64,000 bases of DNA from assembly GCF_016820655.1 (NCBI RefSeq), contig NZ_WSFT01000037.1:24001-88000 (forward strand), read 5' to 3'. The stretch comes from Anaeromonas frigoriresistens (lineage in GTDB: Bacteria > Bacillota > Clostridia > Tissierellales > SIT17). The translations under genes and the position numbers were made by a program. Position 1 is the first letter of the stretch. Each line of letters begins with the position of its first letter. This document shows, one piece after another, positions 33,739 to 41,494 of this stretch. Under the pieces are notes generated by a model. The model ran no database searches and was not told the DNA's origin. It saw only the letters and a program-made list of their open reading frames with translations.

Positions 33739-35211
33739 ATGTTTTCAATGAATAAATGGAGTGTTATTCCAATAGATATGCCTATTGTATTTACAGTACT
33801 ATTTTTATTGCTTACAATTATTTTATTTATCATAATAAGTAATAAATTTAAAAGTAAAAGAAAAAGAATTATGGGAATATGGAGTTTAGGATGGCTATTA
33901 TTAGCCGTAATTTTATTAATTACAGGTACCTTTGGTAGATTTGTAAAAGTAGATGAGATTAATACAAAAACTTATTCCAAACAAGAATTAACTAAAGACC
34001 TTAACCAGCTAGAAGAAATTGTGATGAACGAGAACCCCCTATATTTTGCAGATAAAGATGAATTAAATCAAAAGATCCAAAATACGCGTAATGAAATTAA
34101 TGATGGTATGACAGAATTAGATTTTTATCGCTTAATCAATCCTATAATTGCAGATGTTAGATGTGGTCATACTAACCTTTACATTTCAGAAGGATTAGAA
34201 AAGAATAGAAAAGATACAGCAAAGTTCTTCCCATTAAAAGTTTCCCTAGTAGATGATCAACTATATTTTTTAGAAGAAGATAAAATAAATGGTATTGAAC
34301 AAGGAAATAGAATAATATCTATCAATGGAAAAACTACGGATGAAATTATCCATACTTTAGTTGAAAATATTAGTATAGATAGTACGATTGAAGCTAAAGC
34401 TCGCTATATCATAAGCAAGCATTTTAATAGTAGGTTCTATGACTTTGTAGATAATTCGGATACTTTTGAAGTTGAAATATTAAATAATAAAGGTATTTCT
34501 AGTGTAGTAAATCTAGATGCAAAATACAGAGATGAGTTTAATACTAATGCTTGGTCAATTCATTTTGCTGATTACAAAGACGGTAATTATTATGACGGTA
34601 AAGTACATGACGATTATGCAGTACTAGATATTAATGTATTTATGGAAGAAAAAGATAATAAATTTGATGATTTTTTAGAAGAATTCTTTATTCAGTTAAA
34701 AAATCAAGATATCTCAAAATTAATAATTGATCTGAGGGGCAACTATGGAGCAGATCCAAAAATGGCTCAAAAGCTAATGACCTATATAATTGATGAAGAA
34801 ATGAATTATTTTCAAGAAGATGTGCCATTTCTTTTTAATATTTTGGGATTTAATAAAACCCTTACTCCTCAAGAAAATAGATTTGATGGTGATATCTCAC
34901 TATTAACAGATGGAGCAGTATTTTCTACTGCAGGACATTTTGTATCATTAATAAAATATCATGACTTAGCTACCATAGTAGGAAGTGAAACAGGTGGAAC
35001 TTATGTATGTACTGATAGGTCAAAGGATACAGTTCTTCCTAATACCCGAATTCGCCTCCATTATTCTACTTTTCCCTTTAAAGTAGACGTTGAAGGATTA
35101 TCAGATACTAAAGGTGTGGAGCCTGATATTCCTGTATCTCCATCTATAGAAAATATATTGAATAAAGAAAATATTATTATGAAAAAAGGATTAGAAGTAT
35201 TAGGTTTATAA
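33739..35211 (+). CDS. Membrane-anchored S41-family peptidase
   Basis: 490 residues. One or two hydrophobic segments (about 8-32 and 48-70) then an extracellular region with a tail-specific protease S41 domain. The catalytic Ser is near 395 in G-A-V-F-S-T-A-G-H, the Lys/Gln follow within the next 30 residues in G-S-E-T-G-G-T-Y, and L-I-I-D-L-R-G-N marks the domain strand. Not a full CtpA (no clear PDZ). It is 84 bases after the kinase gene behind AAGGAGGAG, so the three genes form a unit. The kinase and peptidase may share the same envelope signal. Confidence 0.82.
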   Translation: MFSMNKWSVIPIDMPIVFTVLFLLLTIILFIIISNKFKSKRKRIMGIWSLGWLLLAVILLITGTFGRFVKVDEINTKTYSKQELTKDLNQLEEIVMNENPLYFADKDELNQKIQNTRNEINDGMTELDFYRLINPIIADVRCGHTNLYISEGLEKNRKDTAKFFPLKVSLVDDQLYFLEEDKINGIEQGNRIISINGKTTDEIIHTLVENISIDSTIEAKARYIISKHFNSRFYDFVDNSDTFEVEILNNKGISSVVNLDAKYRDEFNTNAWSIHFADYKDGNYYDGKVHDDYAVLDINVFMEEKDNKFDDFLEEFFIQLKNQDISKLIIDLRGNYGADPKMAQKLMTYIIDEEMNYFQEDVPFLFNILGFNKTLTPQENRFDGDISLLTDGAVFSTAGHFVSLIKYHDLATIVGSETGGTYVCTDRSKDTVLPNTRIRLHYSTFPFKVDVEGLSDTKGVEPDIPVSPSIENILNKENIIMKKGLEVLGL

Positions 35212-35220
35212 TCATATAAA

Positions 35221-35258
35221 ATAACTAAAGGAAGCCTATATAGGCTTCCTTTAGTTAT
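35221..35258 (+). terminator. Terminator after the S41 peptidase gene
   Basis: A perfect 38-base palindrome with T-runs, starting 10 bases after the stop at 35211. Confidence 0.85.
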
Positions 35259-35489
35259 TACTCTTGGAGAATAAGTAAATACTGCTTTTATTTTTGCATT
35301 AATATTGATTTCTCCTACTTGAATTGGAGTAGGTAGAGTGGGTGCTGAAAAAAGTCGCTCATCCCTAAGAATATATTGATAATTTTCTTCGTTAATCCTA
35401 CCAGGAATATAATTAACTAATATATATAGTTAGTATACATTGGATTTAGATATTTTTTCTTTAGTATTAGGATAATTCCAATAATTCAT
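35259..35489 (-). pseudogene. Broken gene of unknown identity
   Basis: ATG 35489 has AGAGAGG nine bases upstream, like a genuine gene start. It reads M-N-Y-W-N-Y-P-N-T-K-E-K then TAA at 35432-35430 after 19 codons. The same frame goes on about 57 codons: N-Y-I-P-G-R-I-N-E-E-N-Y, R-D-E-R-L-F-S-A-P-T-L-P-T-P, I-N-A-K-I-K-A-V-F-T-Y-S-P. This runs into the terminator and the end of the peptidase gene. The text looks protein-like but I do not recognise it. It is likely a remnant. The rest of 35490-35678 shows nothing. Confidence 0.35.
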
Positions 35490-35678
35490 TATTAATTCCT
35501 CTCTATATACTCTTTAAATATTAATCCTTCTATTTATTATATTATCTACATCTTATAATTTGTTCTTCTAAAATTATAAAAACCTATATTTCAATAAAAA
35601 TAAATATTATTTATATTCTTGAAATTGGGTATATTAATATTATAAAGATATCAAAATATAGAAAGGAGATTTTATGCT

Positions 35679-36020
35679 ATGAGCATTGGAAAATTAATTA
35701 TTAAAATTATTGTTGCAGCCCTTGCTATCGCTATAGCTACCTTTTTCACCCCGGGAATGTCCAATGAAGGAGGAATCTGGTCTTTAATATTAGCGGCGAT
35801 TGTTATTGGTATTTTAGACTGGGCTATACTAAAATTCACTAATATTGATGCATCTCCCTTTGGAAGAGGTTTTGTAGGTTTTATTGTAGCAGCAGCTATA
35901 TTATATATAACGGGAATGATTGTAGAAGGTTTTACTGTAACTATATTTGGAGCTATTATTGGTGCCTTAATATTAGGAGTTGTAGATATATTTATTCCTG
36001 AAGATAAAAAAGCAATGTAA
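35679..36020 (+). CDS. Phage_holin_4_2 / YvlD-like small membrane protein
   Basis: 113 residues with four hydrophobic segments at about 5-24, 33-50, 65-83 and 88-106 and very short loops. This matches the phage holin superfamily IV-like (PF04020) proteins such as YvlD, which occur as chromosomal genes unconnected to phage. No phage genes adjoin. The start at 35679 follows GAAAGGAG; an earlier ATG five bases upstream is out of frame with a stop after one codon. A role in envelope stress is known for YvlD-type proteins. Confidence 0.75.
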   Translation: MSIGKLIIKIIVAALAIAIATFFTPGMSNEGGIWSLILAAIVIGILDWAILKFTNIDASPFGRGFVGFIVAAAILYITGMIVEGFTVTIFGAIIGALILGVVDIFIPEDKKAM

Positions 36021-36051
36021 AAATAAGGTCATCTTTTGATGGCCTTATTTT
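36021..36051. terminator. Terminator between convergent genes at 36 kb
   Basis: AAAATAAGG-T-CATC stem with an imperfect pairing partner ending in CCTTATTTT; it serves the holin-like gene and perhaps the convergent C39-like gene, whose stop lies within it. Confidence 0.7.
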
Positions 36052-36668
36052 AATGTGAAATATACAAATTTATTCCCTTTAAATGGTTTTAAATTATAAG
36101 AGTACTGTCTACCCCAATTTGAAGTTTCTATATATTCTTCATGGGTTTTATTGTCTTTATAATACTTTGTAATTGTCTGCCAATGCCAATTATATCCTAC
36201 TTTTCTATAATATTGTAACATAGCTACAGGTGAATCTACTCTTAATCCTGACTTGATAAACTCTGAAGAATCTGTTTTCCAAGACTTATAATTGGCTTTT
36301 AAATTAACGCCTTTACTCTGAGCATATAATACCATACCATGACCTAAGTTATGTACAGTAGGAACCCCTATTAAACTAGGTTTTATAAAAGCAAGTATTT
36401 CATTCATATGTTCTATAAAATTTTCTAGAGAGATATCAGCCTTAGAATATAACGCTTCACATCCCGGGACATATTTACTCATATACCAGGCTATATTAGC
36501 TGCCGCTACTGTCCCACAACCTTTATCTTGATAAAATTTATCCTTAAACCATTTCTGCTTTCCTCCATAATGGGTACCTCTCCCGTGAAAAACTGGAACA
36601 AAAGTTTTATCTGCATTTCCTGTTAGCATAACCACCTCATGATCATTAGGCCTTTTCTCCACTGTCAA
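36045..36668 (-). CDS. Putative papain-like (C39-like) cysteine peptidase
   Basis: 207 residues without a signal peptide. A probable active-site Cys is in K-G-C-G-T-V-A-A-A-N near 49-58; a catalytic His candidate is in H-W-Q-T-I-T-K-Y near 162-169; a W-G motif in T-S-N-W-G-R-Q-Y follows near 182-189. The order Cys...His...N-W-G fits the C39-like cysteine peptidase fold. I cannot name a family. The start follows AAAGGGGGAAA. It faces the holin-like gene. Confidence 0.55.
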   Translation of the reverse strand: MTVEKRPNDHEVVMLTGNADKTFVPVFHGRGTHYGGKQKWFKDKFYQDKGCGTVAAANIAWYMSKYVPGCEALYSKADISLENFIEHMNEILAFIKPSLIGVPTVHNLGHGMVLYAQSKGVNLKANYKSWKTDSSEFIKSGLRVDSPVAMLQYYRKVGYNWHWQTITKYYKDNKTHEEYIETSNWGRQYSYNLKPFKGNKFVYFTLK

Positions 36669-36779
36669 TTTCCCCCTTTCTATTATATACCCCTATAAAT
36701 TTATATAACTTACCTTATTTAATTCATTATTAAAACATGTATATTATATATTTTATTCAGACTTAATTTATATACTACC

Positions 36780-36832
36780 TATCAAATTATAATCACCTCA
36801 GACAAATAATCTAAGGTGATTATAATTTGATA
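36780..36832 (-). terminator. Terminator of the 41-residue gene
   Basis: A 19-bp stem (36780-36798 with 36814-36832) with a 15-base loop, downstream of the stop at 36850. The stretch 36669-36779 shows nothing else. Confidence 0.75.
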
Positions 36833-36849
36833 TTAATAAAATTTTACTT

Positions 36850-36975
36850 CTACTTTTTAAAAGCTATTAAATAATATTTTTCATCAAGATTCTTTTCTAG
36901 ATCCTTTATTTTAGATAAATCTTGATTATTAAGATTTGCCAAAGGTACTTCATTTAGTTTATTTTTCATCTCCAT
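36850..36975 (-). CDS. Conserved-looking 41-residue protein
   Basis: ATG 36975 follows AAGGGAAG at nine bases and opens a 41-codon frame ending TAG at 36850. It reads M-E-M-K-N-K-L-N-E-V-P-L-A-N-L, then D-L-S-K-I-K-D-L-E-K, and ends Y-Y-L-I-A-F-K-K. It has its own terminator, which supports a real transcript. It looks like the small helical proteins common in clostridia whose function is unknown; that resemblance is from memory, not a search. Confidence 0.6.
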   Translation of the reverse strand: MEMKNKLNEVPLANLNNQDLSKIKDLEKNLDEKYYLIAFKK

Positions 36976-37279
36976 TTATAAATTCTTCCCTTCATATAAT
37001 TTAAATTTAATATTATTTTATCTCAATATATAAAAAAATATTAAATTTAATTTTAAATAATATGATATTATACCTCTTCATCCCATTCTTTCTAATAATC
37101 AAGTACAAACTCTTCCATTATCCTATATCGTTTTATCACCTTTTCACACCATTTCTCCTCTTCATTCTCTCTTTCAAAGGTACTAATCTATTCAATCTCT
37201 ATACCAATTATATAATAAATATGTTTCTTTATATTGGGTATACATTATTTATAATGAACTTATAGAAAGGATGATATGT
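36976..37279. other. Intergenic stretch before the glutathione peroxidase gene
   Basis: A/T-rich 304 bases with no open frame worth reporting. A TATAAT-like -10 element lies near 37247-37252 and AGAAAGG just before the peroxidase start; no repeat or RNA motif is seen. Confidence 0.55.
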
Positions 37280-37756
37280 GTGTCAATATACGATATTAAA
37301 GTGAAAGATATTGAAGGCAATGAATTTAAACTTGATAAATACAGAAATCAAGTGATGCTAATAGTTAATACAGCTTCAGAGTGAGGTCTTAAATCCCAAT
37401 TCGGTGAATTGGAAGAACTTTATCAAAAGTATAAAGATAAGGGATTAATAATATTAGCATTTCCCTGTAATCAATTCAGTAGTCAAGAGCCCTTATCTAA
37501 CGAAGAAATTAAATCTACTTATGCTAGAGATTATAATATAACCTACCCTATCTTTGAAAAGATTAATGTAAATGGAGATAATGAGGATTCTCTATATTCA
37601 TATTTGAAAAAAGAACAAAGAGGAGTACTAGGAACTAAAAAAATAAAATGGAATTTCACAAAATTTTTAGTGGATAGAGATGGAAATGTGGTAGAACGAT
37701 ATGCTCCAAAAACAAAACCTAAGAATTTTGAAGATAAAATAAAAAACTTAATATAA
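37280..37756 (+). CDS. Selenocysteine-containing glutathione peroxidase (UGA at codon 35)
   Basis: 158 residues if the in-frame TGA at 37382-37384 is read as selenocysteine. The start is GTG 37280 behind AAAGGA. The N-terminus is S-I-Y-D-I-K-V-K-D-I-E-G-N-E, then N-T-A-S-E-(UGA)-G-L-K-S-Q-F. In the GPx family N-x-A-S-x-C/U-G is the peroxidatic site, so UGA is exactly at the catalytic residue. The other tetrad members are present: Gln69 in S-S-Q-E-P and Trp124-Asn125 in K-W-N-F-T-K-F. F-P-C-N-Q-F (61-66) precedes. It reduces peroxides with thiols. A SECIS-like hairpin follows the UGA. It is otherwise annotated truncated from 37409. Confidence 0.9.
37385..37412 (+). promoter_or_regulatory. Bacterial SECIS-like hairpin in the peroxidase mRNA
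   Basis: Perfect 7-bp stem CCAATTC (37396-37402) with GAATTGG (37406-37412) and a GGT apical loop. The first loop G is 18 bases after the UGA, within the range and loop composition of published bacterial SECIS models. This element would let SelB insert selenocysteine at codon 35. Confidence 0.75.
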
Positions 37757-37760
37757 AGCA

Positions 37761-37787
37761 AAAGCACTAGGAAAAGTTCCTAGTGCT
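37761..37787. terminator. Bidirectional terminator between peroxidase and YwbE genes
   Basis: 12-bp stem (37761-37772 with 37776-37787), three-base loop and A/T runs on both sides. Confidence 0.85.
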
Positions 37788-37798
37788 TATATTTCTTA

Positions 37799-37990
37799 TC
37801 AAAGTATTTGTTTTACTCTACCTACAATTCCATTTTCCAGCATAACTTTAATACCATAGTGATGATTTGGCGAGTTAGTAAGTATCTTCTTAACTACACC
37901 TTCTGTTAACTTGCCACTACGTTGATCTTGCTTTTGTACAACCATTACGCTAGCTCCTATTTTAATATTACTTCTTTTAGTTCCGTCCAT
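37799..37990 (-). CDS. YwbE-family protein (DUF2196)
   Basis: 63 residues, full length for the family. It reads I-K-I-G-A-S-V-M-V-V-Q-K-Q-D-Q-R-S-G and later T-E-G-V-V-K-K-I-L-T, N-H-H-Y-G-I-K-V-M-L and G-I-V-G-R-V, which are the YwbE signature blocks. The function is unknown; the small beta-rich domain is KOW-like and basic. The start follows AAGGAGG. It is directly downstream of the DegV gene by about 15 bases. Confidence 0.85.
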   Translation of the reverse strand: MDGTKRSNIKIGASVMVVQKQDQRSGKLTEGVVKKILTNSPNHHYGIKVMLENGIVGRVKQIL

Positions 37991-38005
37991 TATCGGTTAT
38001 CCTCC

Positions 38006-38956
38006 TTATACTCCTCTTATATTTTTTATAATGTTTTTTCTCTTTTCTTTCAAAAATCTTATCTCATTTTTAACTAATCCATCTTTTAAATGTCTTTTCT
38101 CAACAAAAAACATAGAAAGCCCTCCTGAACCCACATGAGTACCTACTGCTGCTCCCATTTGCATCACATAGATTTCTCCTTTAAAATATGTCTCTTTTTT
38201 AATTTTTGATAATAAATCATTGGCAATCTTAATATTTGAAGTATATCCAATGATAATAAAATCTGTAATTTTATCATCTACTCTTCTTATGAATTCTTCC
38301 ACATAGAATTTTGATACTCTATTTCGACCTCTTACCTTGGCCACTATAGCCCCTTTACCTTTTCTCATTGACATAATAGGCTTAATATTTAGTACTTTAC
38401 CAATCAATGCACTGGCATTTGTAAGTCTGCCACTTTTAATTAGATTCTTTAAGTCATCTACACACAGAAAATGTTTTACTCGAGTTTTATATGTCTCGTT
38501 AAATTCTATAAGCTCATCAAAACTATAGCCTGCTTCAAGTAATTTAGCAGATTTTAATATTAACCATCCGCTTCCATGGCTCATTGATAGAGAGTCTACC
38601 ACATGTATTTTTATAGAAGATTCTTTATTGTTTTCAAAATAATAATCCTTAGCAATCACTGCAGATTGATATGACCCACTAGTTCCACTAGACATACAAA
38701 TACATAATATCTCTGTATATCCATTCTCTACAGCCCTATTGATAATCTTTAAATACTCATCTGGACTTGGCATAGACGTAGTAGGACTTTCCTCTAGTGA
38801 TTCCAGCATTTTATAAAATTCATCCGGTTGTATATCTACTTTATCTCTATAGTTCTTGCCTTTCACAATAATATTAAGAGGTGCCACTCCTAAGTTATAT
38901 TTATCAATTATATCTTTAGATAAATCACATGTGGAATCTGCCATAATCTTAATCAT
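38006..38956 (-). CDS. DegV family fatty-acid-binding protein
   Basis: 316 residues. N-terminal M-A-D-S-T-C-D-L is the family start. The fatty-acid pocket serine motif S-M-P-S-P and T-S-G-S-Y-Q-S-A near 93-100 are present, along with V-D-S-L-S-M-S-H-G-S-G near 126-136 and G-R-L near 177. DegV (FakB-like) proteins hold a fatty acid for phosphorylation by a kinase in phospholipid synthesis; the FakA partner is not nearby. The start follows AAAGGTGGG. It forms a likely unit with the YwbE gene. Confidence 0.86.
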   Translation of the reverse strand: MIKIMADSTCDLSKDIIDKYNLGVAPLNIIVKGKNYRDKVDIQPDEFYKMLESLEESPTTSMPSPDEYLKIINRAVENGYTEILCICMSSGTSGSYQSAVIAKDYYFENNKESSIKIHVVDSLSMSHGSGWLILKSAKLLEAGYSFDELIEFNETYKTRVKHFLCVDDLKNLIKSGRLTNASALIGKVLNIKPIMSMRKGKGAIVAKVRGRNRVSKFYVEEFIRRVDDKITDFIIIGYTSNIKIANDLLSKIKKETYFKGEIYVMQMGAAVGTHVGSGGLSMFFVEKRHLKDGLVKNEIRFLKEKRKNIIKNIRGV

Positions 38957-39141
38957 TTTTATCCCACCTTTTAATCTAATACATTAACAATTTTAGTTAA
39001 ATTTCTACAATATATTTGTTTACTAGTATAGCATACATCTAATTAATTAGATATATGCCAATTATATAAAACTATTTTTTGTGTTTTATATAATTTAACT
39101 TTTGAAAAAAATGATTAAAATATTATGATAAAATATAAAAA

Positions 39142-39173
39142 GACTTTCTCACAATAACTTTTCTGAGACAGTC
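39142..39173 (-). terminator. Terminator of the racemase/Mur-like/ATP-grasp operon
   Basis: GACTGTCTCA (39173-39164) with its near complement TGAGAAAGTC (39151-39142), followed on the minus strand by TTTTTATATTTTA. Confidence 0.78.
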
Positions 39174-39180
39174 CTTCTCA

Positions 39181-39870
39181 TTATTTAACTATAGACTTTG
39201 CTAATATATCCATTGGATCTAAAATAGGCTTTTTTACATGTCTATTATTTAAAACTAATGCTATTTCCGTACAACCAGAAACCAAGATCTCTGCTCCATT
39301 TCTAATAAGTTCATTTGAAGCATCTTTTAATAGATTAAGGGGATACTCTCCTGTATTACCACTTTTGATTCCCTCTTTTCCATATATAGCTTCCATAACT
39401 TTATTTTCTTGTGTTATGGTTTCAGGATATACTATTTCCAAGTTTGAAAGATACTTTTCAAATAATCCAGTATTAATAGTTCCTGTTGTTGCTAGTATAC
39501 CAATTTTCTTAACTATAGGATAGTTTATTTTAATATACTCATTTAATTCTTCTAAGGCATTCAAGAGTGGAAAAGATAATTCTTTTTGGACCTCTTCTAT
39601 AAAGTAATGGGCTGTTATACAAGGTATACAACCTACATCTACTCCACTCTTTTCTAGGATTTTTCCGGTTTCAACCATAGATTTTACAGGACTTTCTCCT
39701 AGACCCAAGATGAATTGTGTACGATCAGGTATTTTTACATTACTATCTATGATTACACGATAATGATCTTGATCAGCTTTTACTTTTGTAGTTTTGATAA
39801 TTTTAATAAAAAGGTTAGCTGTTGCTTCTGGACCCATCCCTCCAAGGATACCTATAATTTTATCATTCAT
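39181..39870 (-). CDS. Aspartate/glutamate racemase family protein
   Basis: 229 residues from ATG 39870 (AGGAG upstream; an in-frame GTG lies 12 bases earlier). The fold has K-I-I-G-I-L-G-G-M-G-P-E-A-T at the start and the two catalytic cysteines in I-P-C-I-T-A-H-Y-F (about 81) and S-G-C-T-E-I-A-L (about 188). The N/C-x-T-A-H context fits PLP-independent aspartate racemase more than MurI. It supplies D-aspartate or D-glutamate. It is the last gene of an operon with a Mur-like ligase and an ATP-grasp enzyme. Confidence 0.83.
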   Translation of the reverse strand: MNDKIIGILGGMGPEATANLFIKIIKTTKVKADQDHYRVIIDSNVKIPDRTQFILGLGESPVKSMVETGKILEKSGVDVGCIPCITAHYFIEEVQKELSFPLLNALEELNEYIKINYPIVKKIGILATTGTINTGLFEKYLSNLEIVYPETITQENKVMEAIYGKEGIKSGNTGEYPLNLLKDASNELIRNGAEILVSGCTEIALVLNNRHVKKPILDPMDILAKSIVK

Positions 39871-39884
39871 TATAAAAATCACTC

Positions 39885-41450
39885 CTATTTTTCCATTGCA
39901 TTTATATCCTCAGTTCCTGCCACCCTATTTACTAAAGGCTTATATAAAAGGGTTTTATTAATATCTGGTCTCATTTTATGAATGAGATTTAGAACAGTAT
40001 GAGCACCATAATCCATCCCTTGACATCCTGCTAGTAATACTACATCACTATCATTTGCTTGAGAAAGGCCTTGTTTTATAGCATCAACTAACTCTTCATG
40101 TAAATAAACTTTAATTCCTGCTTTCTTCATAACTTCTTTGAATACTGATAATTCTTCTGTAGTAACTTTATCCTTTTCAGTGACATGAGATTTACTTAAG
40201 GTAACAATTATCTCCTTTAATCCTAATTTAGGAGCCCACTTAGCAATAGTTTCAGCATTCTCTCTATTTACAGTAGTTCCACGACTTCCTCTAATTGCAT
40301 ATACTAAAGATAAGTCTTTATATACCATACGTTGTAATGTACCTAATGTAACATCTATATTACCAACATTAGCAAAGTGATCATCTATAATTTTAAAATT
40401 ATCTTCGAATATGAATTGAAATCTACGTTCTACTCCATAAAAATCTTTAAGACTCTGTTGAATAGTAGATATAGGCACTTCAAATAGAAGTCCTATGGCA
40501 ATAGCAACCATAGAATTATATACTGAATGATAACCAGGAACAGAAAGTCTGATTCTAAATTCAGTTTGTTTGTAATGGGTTTTACCTACCTTAAAAGGTT
40601 TTTGAATCTTTACTGTAAACTCAGCTCTACCAGTTGAAATATCCAGGTCTTTACATACAAGATGACCTTCTTTACTTTCTACTCCAAAGGTTAATACATT
40701 AGCATTTGTTTCATTAATTAATGACTTTAGCTTTGGAGAATCTATATTTAAAATAGCCCATTTATTCGGTCCAGCATTTTTTATAAGACTAGCCTTTGCG
40801 TTAAAATACTCTTCAAAGGAGCCATGTAAATCAATATGTTCTCTACTTATATTATTAAAAGTAACTATATCAAAGTCTACTTTATCAACTCTATTAAGCT
40901 CTAGTGCTGAAGAAGAAACCTCCATGGTAACATGAGAAATATTATGCTTTTTCATTTGATAAAAATAATTCTGTAAGTCTAAAGATTCTGGAGTAGTTAA
41001 AGTAGAAGGTATTATAGAATCAGCAAACTTACTTGCAACTGTACCTATAAGTCCAGTGTTATATCCTTGTGCTGACAATATAGCATCAGTCATGAAGGAT
41101 GTAGTAGTTTTGCCATTTGTAGCAGTTATTCCTATAATCTTCATATCTTTAGAAGGATTATTGTAAAACTCGCTACTTATAGCAGCCAATGCCTTACGAC
41201 TATTCTCAACTCGATATTGAGGAATGTCCCAACCTTCTTGATATTCTTCTACTATTATTGCAGTTGCACCATTTGCTACTGCACTCATTATGTATCTATG
41301 TCCATCAGTTTTATAACCCTTTATGCATACAAATACATTACCAGGTTTTACCTTTTTCGAGTGATAGGCAATACCACTAATGTCTAGATTTATTGAATTC
41401 CATGATTCAATGATATCGATCGAGTTTAGTAATCTATTTAATTTAATCAT
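39885..41450 (-). CDS. MurE-like Mur ligase paralogue
   Basis: 521 residues, full Mur ligase architecture. ATP-binding loop T-A-T-N-G-K-T-T-T is at about 109-117, T-T-P-E-S-L-D-L-Q near 152, M-E-V-S-S-S-A-L near 176-183, and N-I-S-R-E-H-I-D-L-H-G near 198-208. The MurE C-terminal D-N-P-R/A motif that recognises diaminopimelate or lysine is not present; T-L-S-K-S-H-V-T stands in the equivalent zone, and G-V-E-R-R-F-Q and D-D-H-F-A-N replace P-G-R-F-E and D-Y-A-H-T-P. It likely adds an amino acid to a UDP-linked or related peptide, but its specificity is not a standard one. It starts after GAAAGGAG. Confidence 0.78.
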   Translation of the reverse strand: MIKLNRLLNSIDIIESWNSINLDISGIAYHSKKVKPGNVFVCIKGYKTDGHRYIMSAVANGATAIIVEEYQEGWDIPQYRVENSRKALAAISSEFYNNPSKDMKIIGITATNGKTTTSFMTDAILSAQGYNTGLIGTVASKFADSIIPSTLTTPESLDLQNYFYQMKKHNISHVTMEVSSSALELNRVDKVDFDIVTFNNISREHIDLHGSFEEYFNAKASLIKNAGPNKWAILNIDSPKLKSLINETNANVLTFGVESKEGHLVCKDLDISTGRAEFTVKIQKPFKVGKTHYKQTEFRIRLSVPGYHSVYNSMVAIAIGLLFEVPISTIQQSLKDFYGVERRFQFIFEDNFKIIDDHFANVGNIDVTLGTLQRMVYKDLSLVYAIRGSRGTTVNRENAETIAKWAPKLGLKEIIVTLSKSHVTEKDKVTTEELSVFKEVMKKAGIKVYLHEELVDAIKQGLSQANDSDVVLLAGCQGMDYGAHTVLNLIHKMRPDINKTLLYKPLVNRVAGTEDINAMEK

Positions 41451-41494
41451 TAGATACTCCTTTCATTTTATCCACAAAAAGTAATTATCATTTT

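Noticed and set aside
35679-36020. Holin-like gene as evidence of a prophage
   Set aside because: PF04020-type four-helix proteins are common stand-alone chromosomal genes, and no phage genes are near.
37382-37384. TGA in the peroxidase frame as a simple pseudogene stop
   Set aside because: It sits exactly at the catalytic Cys/Sec position, the frame is intact on both sides, and a SECIS-like hairpin follows at the expected distance.
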